Shown here piece by piece: positions 7,673-16,289 of a stretch of DNA of 64,000 nucleotides (positions are counted from its first letter, which is position 1; every line of letters starts with the position of its first letter). Source of the DNA: DASXKD01 sp963734725. GTDB taxonomy: Bacteria > Actinomycetota > Actinomycetes > Streptosporangiales > Streptosporangiaceae. A model generated the notes under the pieces. It saw only the letters and a list, made by a program, of their open reading frames with translations. It did not search any database and was not told where the DNA came from. Where the stretch lies: NCBI GenBank assembly GCA_963734725.1, contig CAVTIX010000018.1, forward strand, positions 147,356 to 211,355. The letters are read 5' to 3'. A program made the position numbers and the translations under genes.

Positions 7673-8850
7673 CCGGCGGGACCGCCCGAACCGGCGAGAC
7701 GGGCCGGGCCCGCGGCGGGTTTGAAACGCTGGCGATCCACGCTGGGCAGGATCCGGACCCGGTGACCGGCGCCGTGGTGCCGCCGATCTACCAAGTCTCC
7801 ACCTACGCCCAGGACGGCGTCGGCAATCCCCGGGCCGGCTACGAGTACTCCCGGACCATGAACCCGACCAGGACCGCGCTGGAGGAGTGCCTGGCTGCGC
7901 TGGAGGGCGGGACCAGGGCACTCGCCTTTGCCTCCGGCATGGCGGCCGAGGACTGCCTGCTGCGCACCATCTGCCGCCCCGGCGACCATGTGCTCATCCC
8001 GCATGACGCCTACGGCGGGACCTACCGGCTCTTCGACAAGGTGCTCACGTCGTGGCAGGTGAGTTACCAGCCGGTGCCAGCGTCCGACCCGCAGGCCGTT
8101 AAGCATGCCTTGGAGCAGCGCCCGGCGCGCGCGGTGTGGGTGGAGACGCCCACCAACCCGCTGCTGTCCATCGTGGACATCTCCGCCCTGGCCGCGGTGT
8201 GCGCGGACGCCGGCGCGCTGCTGGTGGTGGATAACACGTTCGCCTCGCCTTACCTGCAGAACCCGCTGGCGCTCGGCGCGGACGTGGTGGTCCACTCGAC
8301 CACCAAGTACCTGGGCGGCCACTCCGATGTGGTGGGCGGCGCGGTGGTGGTGGCCGACGCCGGGCTCGGCGAGCGCCTGGCGTTTCAGCAGAACGCGACC
8401 GGCGCGGTCGCCGGGCCGTTCGACGCCTGGCTGACGTTGCGCGGCATCAGGACGCTCCCGGTCCGGATGGACCGGCACAGTCATAACGCCCTGCGGGTGG
8501 CGGACATGCTTGCCGCGCATCCAGCGGTCACCGGGGTGCTCTACCCGGGGCTGCCCGGCCACCCCGGTCATGAGATCGCGGCCAAGCAGATGCGGGGGTT
8601 CGGCGGGATGGTGTCGTTCCGGGTGCGCGGTGGTGAGGAGGCGGCGGTCGCGGCGTGCGGGCGGACCAGGGTTTTCATCCTCGGGGAGTCCCTGGGCGGG
8701 GTGGAGTCGCTGATCGAGCACCCGGGCCGGATGACGCACGCCTCGGCGGCCGGGTCGCCGCTAGAGGTCCCGGCCGACCTCATCCGCCTCTCGGTGGGTA
8801 TCGAGTCCGGCGACGACCTGCTCGAAGACCTCCGCTCGGCGCTGAGCTGA
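7669..8850 (+). CDS. Cystathionine gamma-synthase/gamma-lyase
   Basis: A 393-residue Cys/Met-metabolism PLP enzyme, fold type I. Visible features are FETLAIHAGQDPDPVTGAVV at the N-terminus, YEYSRTMNPTRTALEECLAALEGG, the glycine-rich FASGMAAED segment, VDNTFASPYLQNPL, and the PLP lysine in HSTTKYLGGHSD. The C-terminal part FILGESLGGVESLIEHPGRMTHAS is typical of MetB/cystathionine gamma-lyase. It starts with ATG overlapping the preceding stop codon. Next to CBS it probably acts as a gamma-lyase (reverse transsulfuration, homocysteine to cysteine), though synthases and lyases of this family are hard to separate by sequence alone. Confidence 0.9.
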   Translation: MTGGTARTGETGRARGGFETLAIHAGQDPDPVTGAVVPPIYQVSTYAQDGVGNPRAGYEYSRTMNPTRTALEECLAALEGGTRALAFASGMAAEDCLLRTICRPGDHVLIPHDAYGGTYRLFDKVLTSWQVSYQPVPASDPQAVKHALEQRPARAVWVETPTNPLLSIVDISALAAVCADAGALLVVDNTFASPYLQNPLALGADVVVHSTTKYLGGHSDVVGGAVVVADAGLGERLAFQQNATGAVAGPFDAWLTLRGIRTLPVRMDRHSHNALRVADMLAAHPAVTGVLYPGLPGHPGHEIAAKQMRGFGGMVSFRVRGGEEAAVAACGRTRVFILGESLGGVESLIEHPGRMTHASAAGSPLEVPADLIRLSVGIESGDDLLEDLRSALS

Positions 8851-8948
8851 TCTGGGGAGCGACCCCTGGCGTAATGGCCCCGCGGCTTCGTTGCGGCTGT
8901 TGGCCCTGCCGGCTGGGGTGCGGGCGCGCCGGAAGACCGGCGGCGAGG

Positions 8949-9554
8949 TCAGGAGTTCCAGATCATGAGCACCAGGATGACCAGCCAGATCAGCGTGACG
9001 ATGCCGGCCAGGGAGGCGATGCGGCCGCGTTCCACCGACGCCGCGTGGACCGGCGTCGCGACCGGGATGGCCTGGGCGTCGGGCGCGTCGTCGTGACCGT
9101 CGCGGGCGGCCGCGGCGGGCGCGGCGCCCTTAGCGCCGGCGGGGTTCGCGGTGGTCAGCGCCTCGCGCTCGCTCGCCGTTTCCAGCGCGACGACGGCCCG
9201 CCGCTGGTCGCGCATGATGAGCACGAGCAGGACCAGGGACACCACGAACAACGTCATCGCCGTGGTGATCCACGAGGATGCCAGCTTGTGCAGCGACTGC
9301 GCGGCCACGATCCCGAAGGCGAGGACCCCCAGCGACGCGGTCCCGAAGATCCTGGTCGTCCGCAGCATGTACCTGAGCACGGCGACGTTGCGCGTCCTGA
9401 TGTAACGCGGGGTGGACAGGATCGCAATGGTGACCGGCCCGATGGTGAAGATCACGAAGGCCACGTGCAGCCAGATCCACAGCCGGTCGGGGAACGAGGC
9501 GCCGGGGGCCGCAGCGGCGGCCGCTGTGACCTGGAGGCGACCGGTGAGGGGCAT
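8949..9554 (-). CDS. DUF2269-like four-TM membrane protein
   Basis: A 201-residue integral membrane protein. Four hydrophobic helices can be seen at about residues 25–47 (RLWIWLHVAFVIFTIGPVTI), 70–90, 95–118 and 178–199; the loop between the last two is Ala/Asp rich and hydrophilic. The N-terminal part with LHVAFVIFTIGP and YIRTRNV resembles the DUF2269 integral membrane proteins of actinobacteria. The function is unknown. The ATG start at 9554 lies after a modest purine-rich stretch. It is convergent with the cystathionine lyase gene and probably transcribed separately from the small membrane protein upstream. Confidence 0.7.
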   Translation of the reverse strand: MPLTGRLQVTAAAAAAPGASFPDRLWIWLHVAFVIFTIGPVTIAILSTPRYIRTRNVAVLRYMLRTTRIFGTASLGVLAFGIVAAQSLHKLASSWITTAMTLFVVSLVLLVLIMRDQRRAVVALETASEREALTTANPAGAKGAAPAAAARDGHDDAPDAQAIPVATPVHAASVERGRIASLAGIVTLIWLVILVLMIWNS

Positions 9555-9665
9555 GCACCGATCCTAGGGGCCAGGACCGCGTACAGCGATGATCCCCTGG
9601 CCCGGCGTGCCAGGGGATCATCGCTGCGCCGGCCGGATGCGGCCGGCCGGACTCCGGCCACGGAC

Positions 9666-9986
9666 TTAGGAGCGGCTGGAGGCGTCCACCGGATCGCGGC
9701 TGCCGTCCTCGGCCGAGCCCTTGTTGCTCCGGTTGACGAAGAAGGCGGCGACGAGGCAGATGACGGCGACCACGATGGCGCCGGCCCCGCGCAGGGAGCG
9801 CGTCGCGTTGGCCCGGGTCAGCGAGGCCGGCGGATGGGTGATCTTGCCGAGGAAGCTGGGCAGCGAATGCGCCGGCTCGATGAAGTAGATGATGCCGGCC
9901 ACGATCGCCAGCACGGCGATCACCACCAGCACGATGGTAATGATCGTCTTGGCGGAAGACCGGCCAGACGCGCTCACAGAACTCAC
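9666..9986 (-). CDS. Small two-TM membrane protein, unknown
   Basis: A 106-residue protein with two clear membrane helices at about residues 14–36 (IITIVLVVIAVLAIVAGIIYFI) and 66–86 (GAGAIVVAVICLVAAFFV), a short linker containing HSLPSFLGKITHPP, and a charged Ser/Asp-rich tail. Similar small proteins are widespread in actinomycetes without known role. The GTG start at 9986 is supported by AAGGAGG five bases upstream. No operon partner is evident. Confidence 0.7.
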   Translation of the reverse strand: MSSVSASGRSSAKTIITIVLVVIAVLAIVAGIIYFIEPAHSLPSFLGKITHPPASLTRANATRSLRGAGAIVVAVICLVAAFFVNRSNKGSAEDGSRDPVDASSRS

Positions 9987-10117
9987 GTGTTCCTCCTTGA
10001 CGGACGCGCGGGCCGCTCGGCCTTCCGCTGCACAGGCCCACTCATCAGTTATGACTGCCGAACGTTACTACGGGCGGGGGATGTAAGGCGGGGGTCTGCA
10101 ATGGTTCCCAGGTAAAT

Positions 10118-12133
10118 CTAGCGCCTGCCCTTCCGGCGGGTGCGCAAAAAGTCCCTTACAACATACTCGCCGAGCCGCTCGGGCTGCGCGTGGAGCACCC
10201 GCCCGCCGTTCCGCCTGGCGACTTCTTCGACAAATGTGGTCAAGCCTTCGTCATCGGCAAGCATGAAAATGTTAAGCGGCGCCCGTCGCCTGGTCATTTT
10301 GTCCACCTCGGCGAGGGTCAATTCCAGTGTTTCCGGCGCGGGCGGCCAGTCGAACCAATACTGTCCGTCCCGGCGCAGGTGGGCGGTGGGCTCACCGTCG
10401 GTGACGATGAGCACGACCGGGTCGTGCTCGGGGCGCTGGTCAAGGAAGCGCCCGGCCAGCACCAGCGCGTGGTGCAGGTTGGTGCCCTGCACCATGTCCC
10501 AGCCGAGCCCGGCCAGATCTGTCTCCCGCAGTTCCCGCGCGTAGTTGGAGAAGCCGATCACCTGCACCGCATCCTGCGGGTACCGGCTGCGTACCAGCGC
10601 GTGCAGGGCGAGCGCGGTCTGCTTGGCCACGCCCCAGGTGCCGCGCAGCGCCATCGAGTAGGACAGGTCCACGAGCAGGCACACCGCGGCGGCGCCGCGC
10701 CGCTCGGTCTCCTCGACCTCGAAGTCCTCCGGGGCCAGCCGCACCAGGGGGGCCCCGGCGCCCGGGGAGACGGCTGTGACGGGGCCTGGGCGGGCGGCGA
10801 TCCGGTCGCGGACCGCGGCGCTGTCCCGCAGCAGCGCGTTGCGCACGGTCACCGGGGTGTCGATCGCCTGCTCGTCGCCGAACTGCCACGGCCGGGTCGC
10901 CCCGGTGTACTCGCCGGCCTGGCCCGCGTCGCGCTGGTCGTGATCCCCGGAACGGCCCTCCGGCAGGTCAGCGAAGATCTTGCGCAGCGCGGTCTCGCCG
11001 AGCCGGCGCACCGCCTTGGGCGTGAGTTCGAGCCTGCCCGCGGTCCGCTGCAGGTAACCCTGCCGTTCCAGCTCCCGCTCGATCTGGCGCAGCGCCTCCA
11101 TGTCGTCCACGGCCTGGCGGCCGAGGGAACGGCGGACCGCCTCTTCGTCGATGTCGTCCATGCGCGCGCCGGGGTAGTCCTGGCCCAGCGCTGCTTCCAG
11201 CTCGGCCAGGTCGGCCAGGTCAGCGATCGCGGTGGTCGCGTCGCCGAGCCCGAGCGGAGCGTCTCCCGTCATCGTCTCCTGCTGTCGGCCGCCGAGGTCG
11301 ATGTCGGGGCGGCGGGCGCGCAGCGCGCCGGCGAGCCGGGCCATCTCCGCGGCCAGGCCGGCGTCGGCCAGCGCCTGATCCATCAGCCCGGCCAGCTCGT
11401 CCCGCTGCTCGGCCGACAGCGACGACAGCAGCCGCTGGGACGCCATGGCCCGCTGGGCGAGCTGGTCCACCAGCTCCTCCAGATTGGCCGGCCGGTCCGG
11501 GAACATGTCCCCGTACCGCTCCATGAACGCGTCGAAGTCCTCCGGGGTGTGCTCGCCGCGCGCGTCCGCGTCCAGCATCTCGTTCAGCTCGGCCAGCATG
11601 TCCTTGACCCGCTGGAGAGCCTCTGGGTCGGGGCTGGACAGCGCCTCTTTCATGCCACGGAACTGGCTGTCCAGCACCTCCCGCCGGAGCAGGTCTTTAA
11701 GCTGCTCGAACGTCTCGCGCGCGGCGGCCGAGCGCCACGAGTAATCGGCCAGGCGGCTGATCGCCTGCGCGGTGTCGGCCGGGAGCGAGTCAAGCTCCGC
11801 CTCCCGCATCCTGGCGTCATCGCTGGGGTCAGGAAACAACTCCGCCCGCTCCTGCCCGATCGCGGTGTCCAGCAGCGCCCGTGCCTGCTCCAGGATGCCG
11901 TCGAGGCGGCCGCGGCGGCGGATCTCCTCCCGCTGCTCACGCACCCGGCGCAGCATGTCATCCAGGCCCCGGCGGCCCTGCATGCCACGGCGGAGCAGCT
12001 CGCGCAGGGCGGTGCTCGGATCGGCGCCGGCGAGCACCGACTCGCCCAGCTCGTCCAGCGCGCGCCGGGCATCGTACGGCGGCGTGAGCGGGTCGGGCCC
12101 GCCGGTGTACTGGCCGTACCGGTAACCGGTCAC
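10118..12133 (-). CDS. VWA-domain protein (CoxE-like) partner of MoxR-type ATPase
   Basis: A 671-residue protein. The long N-terminal part (about 1–440) is strongly charged and helical, with repeated Asp/Glu/Arg/Leu-rich segments. The C-terminal von Willebrand A domain (about 470–660) carries a complete MIDAS: DLSYSMA, the Thr in QGTNLHHAL, and VTDGEPT. VWA proteins paired with MoxR-type AAA ATPases are thought to act as metal-dependent chaperones or inserters for target complexes. The gene for such an ATPase lies directly upstream on the same strand (12341–13798) with a 207-base gap, which fits this pairing. The target in this locus is unknown. Confidence 0.88.
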   Translation of the reverse strand: MTGYRYGQYTGGPDPLTPPYDARRALDELGESVLAGADPSTALRELLRRGMQGRRGLDDMLRRVREQREEIRRRGRLDGILEQARALLDTAIGQERAELFPDPSDDARMREAELDSLPADTAQAISRLADYSWRSAAARETFEQLKDLLRREVLDSQFRGMKEALSSPDPEALQRVKDMLAELNEMLDADARGEHTPEDFDAFMERYGDMFPDRPANLEELVDQLAQRAMASQRLLSSLSAEQRDELAGLMDQALADAGLAAEMARLAGALRARRPDIDLGGRQQETMTGDAPLGLGDATTAIADLADLAELEAALGQDYPGARMDDIDEEAVRRSLGRQAVDDMEALRQIERELERQGYLQRTAGRLELTPKAVRRLGETALRKIFADLPEGRSGDHDQRDAGQAGEYTGATRPWQFGDEQAIDTPVTVRNALLRDSAAVRDRIAARPGPVTAVSPGAGAPLVRLAPEDFEVEETERRGAAAVCLLVDLSYSMALRGTWGVAKQTALALHALVRSRYPQDAVQVIGFSNYARELRETDLAGLGWDMVQGTNLHHALVLAGRFLDQRPEHDPVVLIVTDGEPTAHLRRDGQYWFDWPPAPETLELTLAEVDKMTRRRAPLNIFMLADDEGLTTFVEEVARRNGGRVLHAQPERLGEYVVRDFLRTRRKGRR

Positions 12134-12340
12134 GTCGTCACCCTCCGCTCATTGGCTCCCCTCGCGGGCGCTTCGCTGGCTTCGGGGGGCTGGTCCTCGC
12201 CGCCGGGACACCGCAACGGCGCCGGGGGCGGCGTCGTGCCGGAGGCGCGCTGACCAGCACCATGCGGCGTTCGGCCCGGCGGCTGCGGCGCGACAGCGAC
12301 GCTCATCGGCCCTCCTCTGCCTCCGCGTTACCGTGGAAAC

Positions 12341-13798
12341 TCAGGTGCGGTATACCGCCCCGCCGTCGATCTCGTCCTTGGACAGCCGGCGCATCAGGTA
12401 GAGCCCTTCGAGCGCGAACTCCACGGCCGCGGCCGCGTGCCCGAGCGACTCGCTGCCCTCCATGCCGAGCCGCTGCATGATCCTGCCGAGCCCGGTCACC
12501 TCGCCGAGCCGGGCCAGCAGCCCGGCCGCGGGCACCAGTTCACCGGTCTCCACCGTGCCGCCGTCCTCGAACAGGGCGAGCAGCCCCGACAGGTCCGCGC
12601 CGCCGAGCCGGGCGCGGAAGGTGTCGGCGGTGGCCCGGCGGAGCGTGTGCTCCAGCACCTCCTGCTCCCTGCCTTCCTCGCTGACCTCGAACTCGACCTT
12701 GCCGCGCAGGCTGGTGACCACGGGCGGCAGGTCGCAGATCCGGGCCACCGGCGGCGCCTCGCCGGTCAGCGCGGCGCGGCGCACGGCGCCGGCCGCGGCG
12801 GACTCGGCCGCGGCGATCGCGAACCGGGCCGAGACGCCCGAGCGCGCGTCCACCGCGGGCGAGGCGCGGACCAGGCGGGCGAACCGCGCGATGACCTCGA
12901 CCAGGTGGGCAGGCACCTGCGCGCCCGGGTCGGCGCCGTCCGGGCTGTCCGCGGCGATCTGTGCCTCCTGACGGATCAGGGCCAGCTCGGCGGACAGCGA
13001 CCGCGGGTAGTGGGTGCGGATCTCGGCGCCGAACCGGTCCTTCAGTGGCGTGATGATCCGGCCGCGGCTGGTGTAGTCCTCCGGGTTGGCGCTGGCCACC
13101 AGGATCAGGTCGAGTGGCAGCCGCAGCGCGTAGCCGCGCACCCCGATGTCCCGTTCCTCCAGCACGTTCAGCAGCGCCACCTGGATACGCTCGGCCAGGT
13201 CGGGAAGCTCGTTCAGGCAGAAGACGCCGCGGTTGGTGCGGGGCACCAGACCGAAGTGGATCGTCTCGGCGTCGCCGAGGGTGCGGCCCTCCGCCACCTT
13301 GACCGGGTCGACGTCGCCGATCAGGTCGCCCACGCTGGTGTCGGGGGTGGCCAGCTTCTCCCCGTAACGCTCGCTGCGGTGCCGCCACGTCACCGGCAGC
13401 GCGCCCCCCTGCTCCGCGGCGATGCGCCGGCACCGGGCGCAAACGGGCTGGTAGGGATGGTCGTTGATCTCACACCCGGCGATCACTGGAGTCCATTCGT
13501 CCAGCAGTTCGGGAAGAGTCCTGATGAGCCGCGTCTTACCCTGGCCGCGCTCGCCGAGCAGCATCGTGTCGTGCCCGGCGAGGAGCGCCCGCTCCAACTG
13601 CGGGATCACGGTCTGGTCGAACCCGATGATCCCGGCAAATCTCTGCTCGCCCGCGCGCATCCTGGCCAGTAGGTTGCGCCGGATCTCGTCCTTAACGGCC
13701 TCGTAGCGGTGCCCGCTGGCCCGCAGTTCGCCCACCGTCGCGATCGCGGGATGGGGGGCGGCGGCAGCGGCCGGGTGGGTCTGATTGTCTGAGTGCAC
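12341..13798 (-). CDS. MoxR/magnesium-chelatase-like AAA+ ATPase
   Basis: A 485-residue AAA+ ATPase often annotated as magnesium chelatase-like or sigma-54-interacting protein in actinomycetes. Visible motifs are Walker A GERGQGKTRLI at about residues 83–93, a Cys pair in PVCARCRR (possible metal site), Walker B-like GVFCLNELPDL, where the usual Asp-Glu is replaced by Asn-Glu, sensor 1 in LVASANPEDYTSRG and an arginine-finger region RIITPLKDRFG. The GTG start at 13798 begins a short disordered leader. It precedes the VWA protein gene on the same strand and almost certainly works with it. No target operon (metal cofactor enzyme) is present nearby. Confidence 0.88.
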   Translation of the reverse strand: MHSDNQTHPAAAAAPHPAIATVGELRASGHRYEAVKDEIRRNLLARMRAGEQRFAGIIGFDQTVIPQLERALLAGHDTMLLGERGQGKTRLIRTLPELLDEWTPVIAGCEINDHPYQPVCARCRRIAAEQGGALPVTWRHRSERYGEKLATPDTSVGDLIGDVDPVKVAEGRTLGDAETIHFGLVPRTNRGVFCLNELPDLAERIQVALLNVLEERDIGVRGYALRLPLDLILVASANPEDYTSRGRIITPLKDRFGAEIRTHYPRSLSAELALIRQEAQIAADSPDGADPGAQVPAHLVEVIARFARLVRASPAVDARSGVSARFAIAAAESAAAGAVRRAALTGEAPPVARICDLPPVVTSLRGKVEFEVSEEGREQEVLEHTLRRATADTFRARLGGADLSGLLALFEDGGTVETGELVPAAGLLARLGEVTGLGRIMQRLGMEGSESLGHAAAAVEFALEGLYLMRRLSKDEIDGGAVYRT

Positions 13799-13881
13799 GA
13801 TTCGACACTATGTCCACATGGCCCGGAGCGGGCGCCGGCCCGGGCCGCCGGCGATACGACAGCACGGGTGAAGGGGACGAG

Positions 13882-14838
13882 ATGGCACGTGGGGATCCGG
13901 TGCTGGCGATCGACATCGGCGGCACCAAGGTGGCAGTCGGCTTGGTCGAACCGGGCGGGCGCTTGGCGTCGTGGACGCAGACCGAAACGCCCCGCGGGCT
14001 CGACGCCGGCCAGTTGTGGCGGACCGTGGAGGTGCTCTGCGAGCGCCTGCTCACCGAGGCGCGGGTAGACCCGCGGGCCGGCCTCGCCGGAGTGGGCTGT
14101 GGGTGCGGCGGGCCGATGGAGTGGCCGGCCGGGCGGGTCTCGCCGCTGAACATCCCCGCGTGGCGGTCGTTCCCGCTGCGGGAGAGGCTGCAGGAGCGTT
14201 TCCCGACAATCCCGGTGCGGCTGCACAACGACGCGATCTGCATGGCGGCGGGCGAACACTGGCGTGGCGCCGGGCGGGGCCGGCGCAGCATGCTCGGCAT
14301 GGTGGTATCCACCGGCGTGGGCGGGGGCCTGGTGCTGGACGGGCGGCTCATCAACGGCGCGACCGGCAACGCTGGGCACATCGGGCACGTGGTGGTGGAC
14401 CCGGGCGGCCCGTTCTGCACCTGCGGCGGGCGCGGCTGCCTGGAGGCCATCGCCCGGGGCCCGGCCCTGGCCGCCTGGGCGCAGGGGGAGGGGTGGCGGC
14501 CCGGCCAGGCCCCGGTGACCGCCAAGGAGCTCGCCGACGACGCGGCGCAGGGGCACCCGGTCGGGGTCGCCGCGCTGCGCCGGGCCGGCGAGGCGCTGGG
14601 CATCGCCATCGCCTCCGCCGTCCACCTGTGCGACCTGGAGGTGGTCGCTATCGGCGGAGGCCTGGCCCAGGCTGGTCCGCTGCTGTTCGGCCCGCTGGAA
14701 GAGGCGCTGCGCACCCACGCCGGGCTGGACTACGCCAGCAACGTCCCGGTGGTCGCCGCCGCGCTCGGGCAGAGCGCCGGGCTGATCGGCGCCGCGGCGC
14801 TGATATTCGCCGCCGACCGGTACTGGGCCGGCGGCTGA
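13882..14838 (+). CDS. ROK-family sugar kinase/regulator-like protein
   Basis: A 318-residue ROK protein, probably a sugar kinase of the glucokinase type. The ATP-binding phosphate-1 motif VLAIDIGGTKVAVGLV is near the N-terminus, followed by RLHNDAICMAAGEHWRGAG (catalytic Asp), STGVGGGLVLDGRL, and the ROK signature with zinc-binding GHIGHVVVDPGGPFCTCGGRGCLEAIA. There is no helix-turn-helix N-terminus, so it is an enzyme rather than a ROK repressor. The ATG at 13882 was chosen because AAGGGGA precedes it and the motif starts shortly after; an upstream ATG has no similarity. It is divergent from the ATPase gene and stands alone. Confidence 0.88.
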   Translation: MARGDPVLAIDIGGTKVAVGLVEPGGRLASWTQTETPRGLDAGQLWRTVEVLCERLLTEARVDPRAGLAGVGCGCGGPMEWPAGRVSPLNIPAWRSFPLRERLQERFPTIPVRLHNDAICMAAGEHWRGAGRGRRSMLGMVVSTGVGGGLVLDGRLINGATGNAGHIGHVVVDPGGPFCTCGGRGCLEAIARGPALAAWAQGEGWRPGQAPVTAKELADDAAQGHPVGVAALRRAGEALGIAIASAVHLCDLEVVAIGGGLAQAGPLLFGPLEEALRTHAGLDYASNVPVVAAALGQSAGLIGAAALIFAADRYWAGG

Positions 14839-14901
14839 CCGCGATTATGGCGGTCCCGGCCCGGGCGCCCTCTCATGGCCCGTTGCCCCGCTGACCGCGC
14901 G

Positions 14902-14946
14902 TGGTTGGACGCTTGCTGTCAAAGATGAACTGCAAACGTCCAACCA
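14902..14946. terminator. 10-bp perfect inverted repeat between convergent genes
   Basis: TGGTTGGACG (14902–14911) is matched perfectly by CGTCCAACCA (14937–14946), enclosing 25 bases. It lies between the ROK gene and the convergent hppD gene. No T-run follows, so it may be a factor-independent bidirectional terminator of the GC-rich kind or a protein-binding site. Confidence 0.45.
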
Positions 14947-14981
14947 TGGAGAGACGCCGCCGCCGGGAGCGGGCTCTCGGG

Positions 14982-16109
14982 TCAGAGGTTGCCGCGGAGG
15001 GCCTGCTCCCGCTCGATGGCCTCGAACAGCGCTTTGAAGTTGCCCTTGCCGAAGCCCTCCGAGCCGTGTCGCTCGATCAGCTCGAAGAAGACCGTCGGCC
15101 GGTCCTGCACCGGCTTGGTGAAAATCTGCAGCAGGTACCCGTCCTCGTCCCGGTCGGCGAGGATCTTCTCGGCGGCCAGCTCGGCAAGCGGCACGCGGGT
15201 CTCGCCGGCCCAGGCGCCGAGCTGCTCGTAGTAGGTGTCCGGGGTGTCCAGGAAGTCCACCCCGGCGGCCTTCATGGCGCGCACGGTGGTCACGATGTCG
15301 TCGGTGGCCAGGGCGATGTGCTGGACGCCGGGCCCGCCGTAGAACTCCAGGTACTCGTCGATCTGCGACTTCTTCTTACCGGGCGCGGGCTCGTTGATCG
15401 GGAGCTTGACCTTGCGCGAGCCGTCCGCGACCACCTTGCTCATCAGCGCGGAGTACTCGGTGGCGATGTCGTCGCCGACGAACTCCTTCATGTTGGTGAA
15501 GCCCATGACCTGGTGGTAGTAGGCGACCCACTCGTTCATGCGGCCGAGTTCCACATTGCCCACGCAGTGGTCGATCTCGGTGAAGAACGGCCGGTCCGGC
15601 GGTGCCACCACCGGATTCGCCGCCACGTAGCCGGGCAGGTACCGGCCCGAGTAGTTGGACCGCTCAACCAGCGTGTGCGTGGTGTCGCCGTAAGCGGCGA
15701 TGGTAGCCAGCGCCACCTTGCCGTGCTCGTCTTCGAAGGTCTGCGGAGCGGAGATCGCGCGGGCGCCGCGCGCGACCGCGTAGCCGAACGCCTCTTCGGC
15801 GTTGGTCACGCCGATCGACAGGTCGGTCACGCCGTCGCCGTGCTCGGCCACGTGCGCGCCGAGCGCGGTGCCCGCCCGGACCGGCCCGCGCAGCACGAAC
15901 CGCGCCTGGCCGGAGGCCAGCACGTAGGCGGCCTCGTCCCGGCACCCGGTCTCCGGGCCCCGGTAGGCGACGCACCGCATGCCGAAGGCGGTGGAGTAGT
16001 AGTGCGCAGCCTGGCGGGCGTTGCCCACCGCGAAAACAACCGCGTCGACGCCGGTGACGTGGAAACCGTCCGCCGTTTCTGGTTGATCGTGCCAGCCGTT
16101 GGTCGCCAT
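14982..16109 (-). CDS. hppD: 4-hydroxyphenylpyruvate dioxygenase
   Basis: Converts 4-hydroxyphenylpyruvate to homogentisate in tyrosine catabolism, using Fe(II) and O2. The protein has 375 residues with two vicinal-oxygen-chelate domains. Iron ligands can be placed in FFTEIDHCVGNV (His), GGPGVQHIALATDDI (His) and FFELIERHG (Glu). The C-terminal GNFKALFEAIEREQALRGNL is typical. The ATG at 16109 is preceded by AAGGAG six bases upstream; an earlier ATG is unsupported. The gene is divergent from an Lrp/AsnC regulator that begins 180 bases away, the usual arrangement where the regulator controls tyrosine or phenylalanine catabolism. Confidence 0.95.
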   Translation of the reverse strand: MATNGWHDQPETADGFHVTGVDAVVFAVGNARQAAHYYSTAFGMRCVAYRGPETGCRDEAAYVLASGQARFVLRGPVRAGTALGAHVAEHGDGVTDLSIGVTNAEEAFGYAVARGARAISAPQTFEDEHGKVALATIAAYGDTTHTLVERSNYSGRYLPGYVAANPVVAPPDRPFFTEIDHCVGNVELGRMNEWVAYYHQVMGFTNMKEFVGDDIATEYSALMSKVVADGSRKVKLPINEPAPGKKKSQIDEYLEFYGGPGVQHIALATDDIVTTVRAMKAAGVDFLDTPDTYYEQLGAWAGETRVPLAELAAEKILADRDEDGYLLQIFTKPVQDRPTVFFELIERHGSEGFGKGNFKALFEAIEREQALRGNL

Positions 16110-16289
16110 CGTCCGCTCCTTCGCGCCGCCGCCCGGCCGCGCTCCTTCGCGCAGCCGTCCGATGAAGGCAGCATGCGAGTGGTCAGGCATGATGTGCAAG
16201 AGTTCCCTGCTGTACTAGTCGTTTTGTATAGTCAAATGCGGCTCATATCCGGAAAACTGCACAGCCTGCCTGCATCGGAGGGGGTGGCC
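16110..16289. promoter_or_regulatory. Divergent hppD/Lrp promoter region
   Basis: This 180-base spacer separates two outward-facing genes and is unusually AT-rich in its middle (16211–16250), with TGTACTAGTC and TTGTATAGTCAA as partly related boxes. It is the likely site of both promoters and of binding by the Lrp-type regulator; the operator sequence itself is not certain. Confidence 0.5.

Noticed and set aside
10190..12253. Long forward-strand open frame (687 codons) opposite the VWA gene
   Set aside because: It is the antisense of a gene with clear VWA motifs; its His/Arg/Gly-rich text has no family resemblance and follows from GC-rich third positions.
12437..13672. Forward-strand open frame opposite the MoxR-type ATPase
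   Set aside because: Antisense shadow; the reverse strand has Walker motifs.
14901..16289. Upstream extension of the Lrp frame across hppD
   Set aside because: It is antisense to hppD; the regulator starts at 16290.
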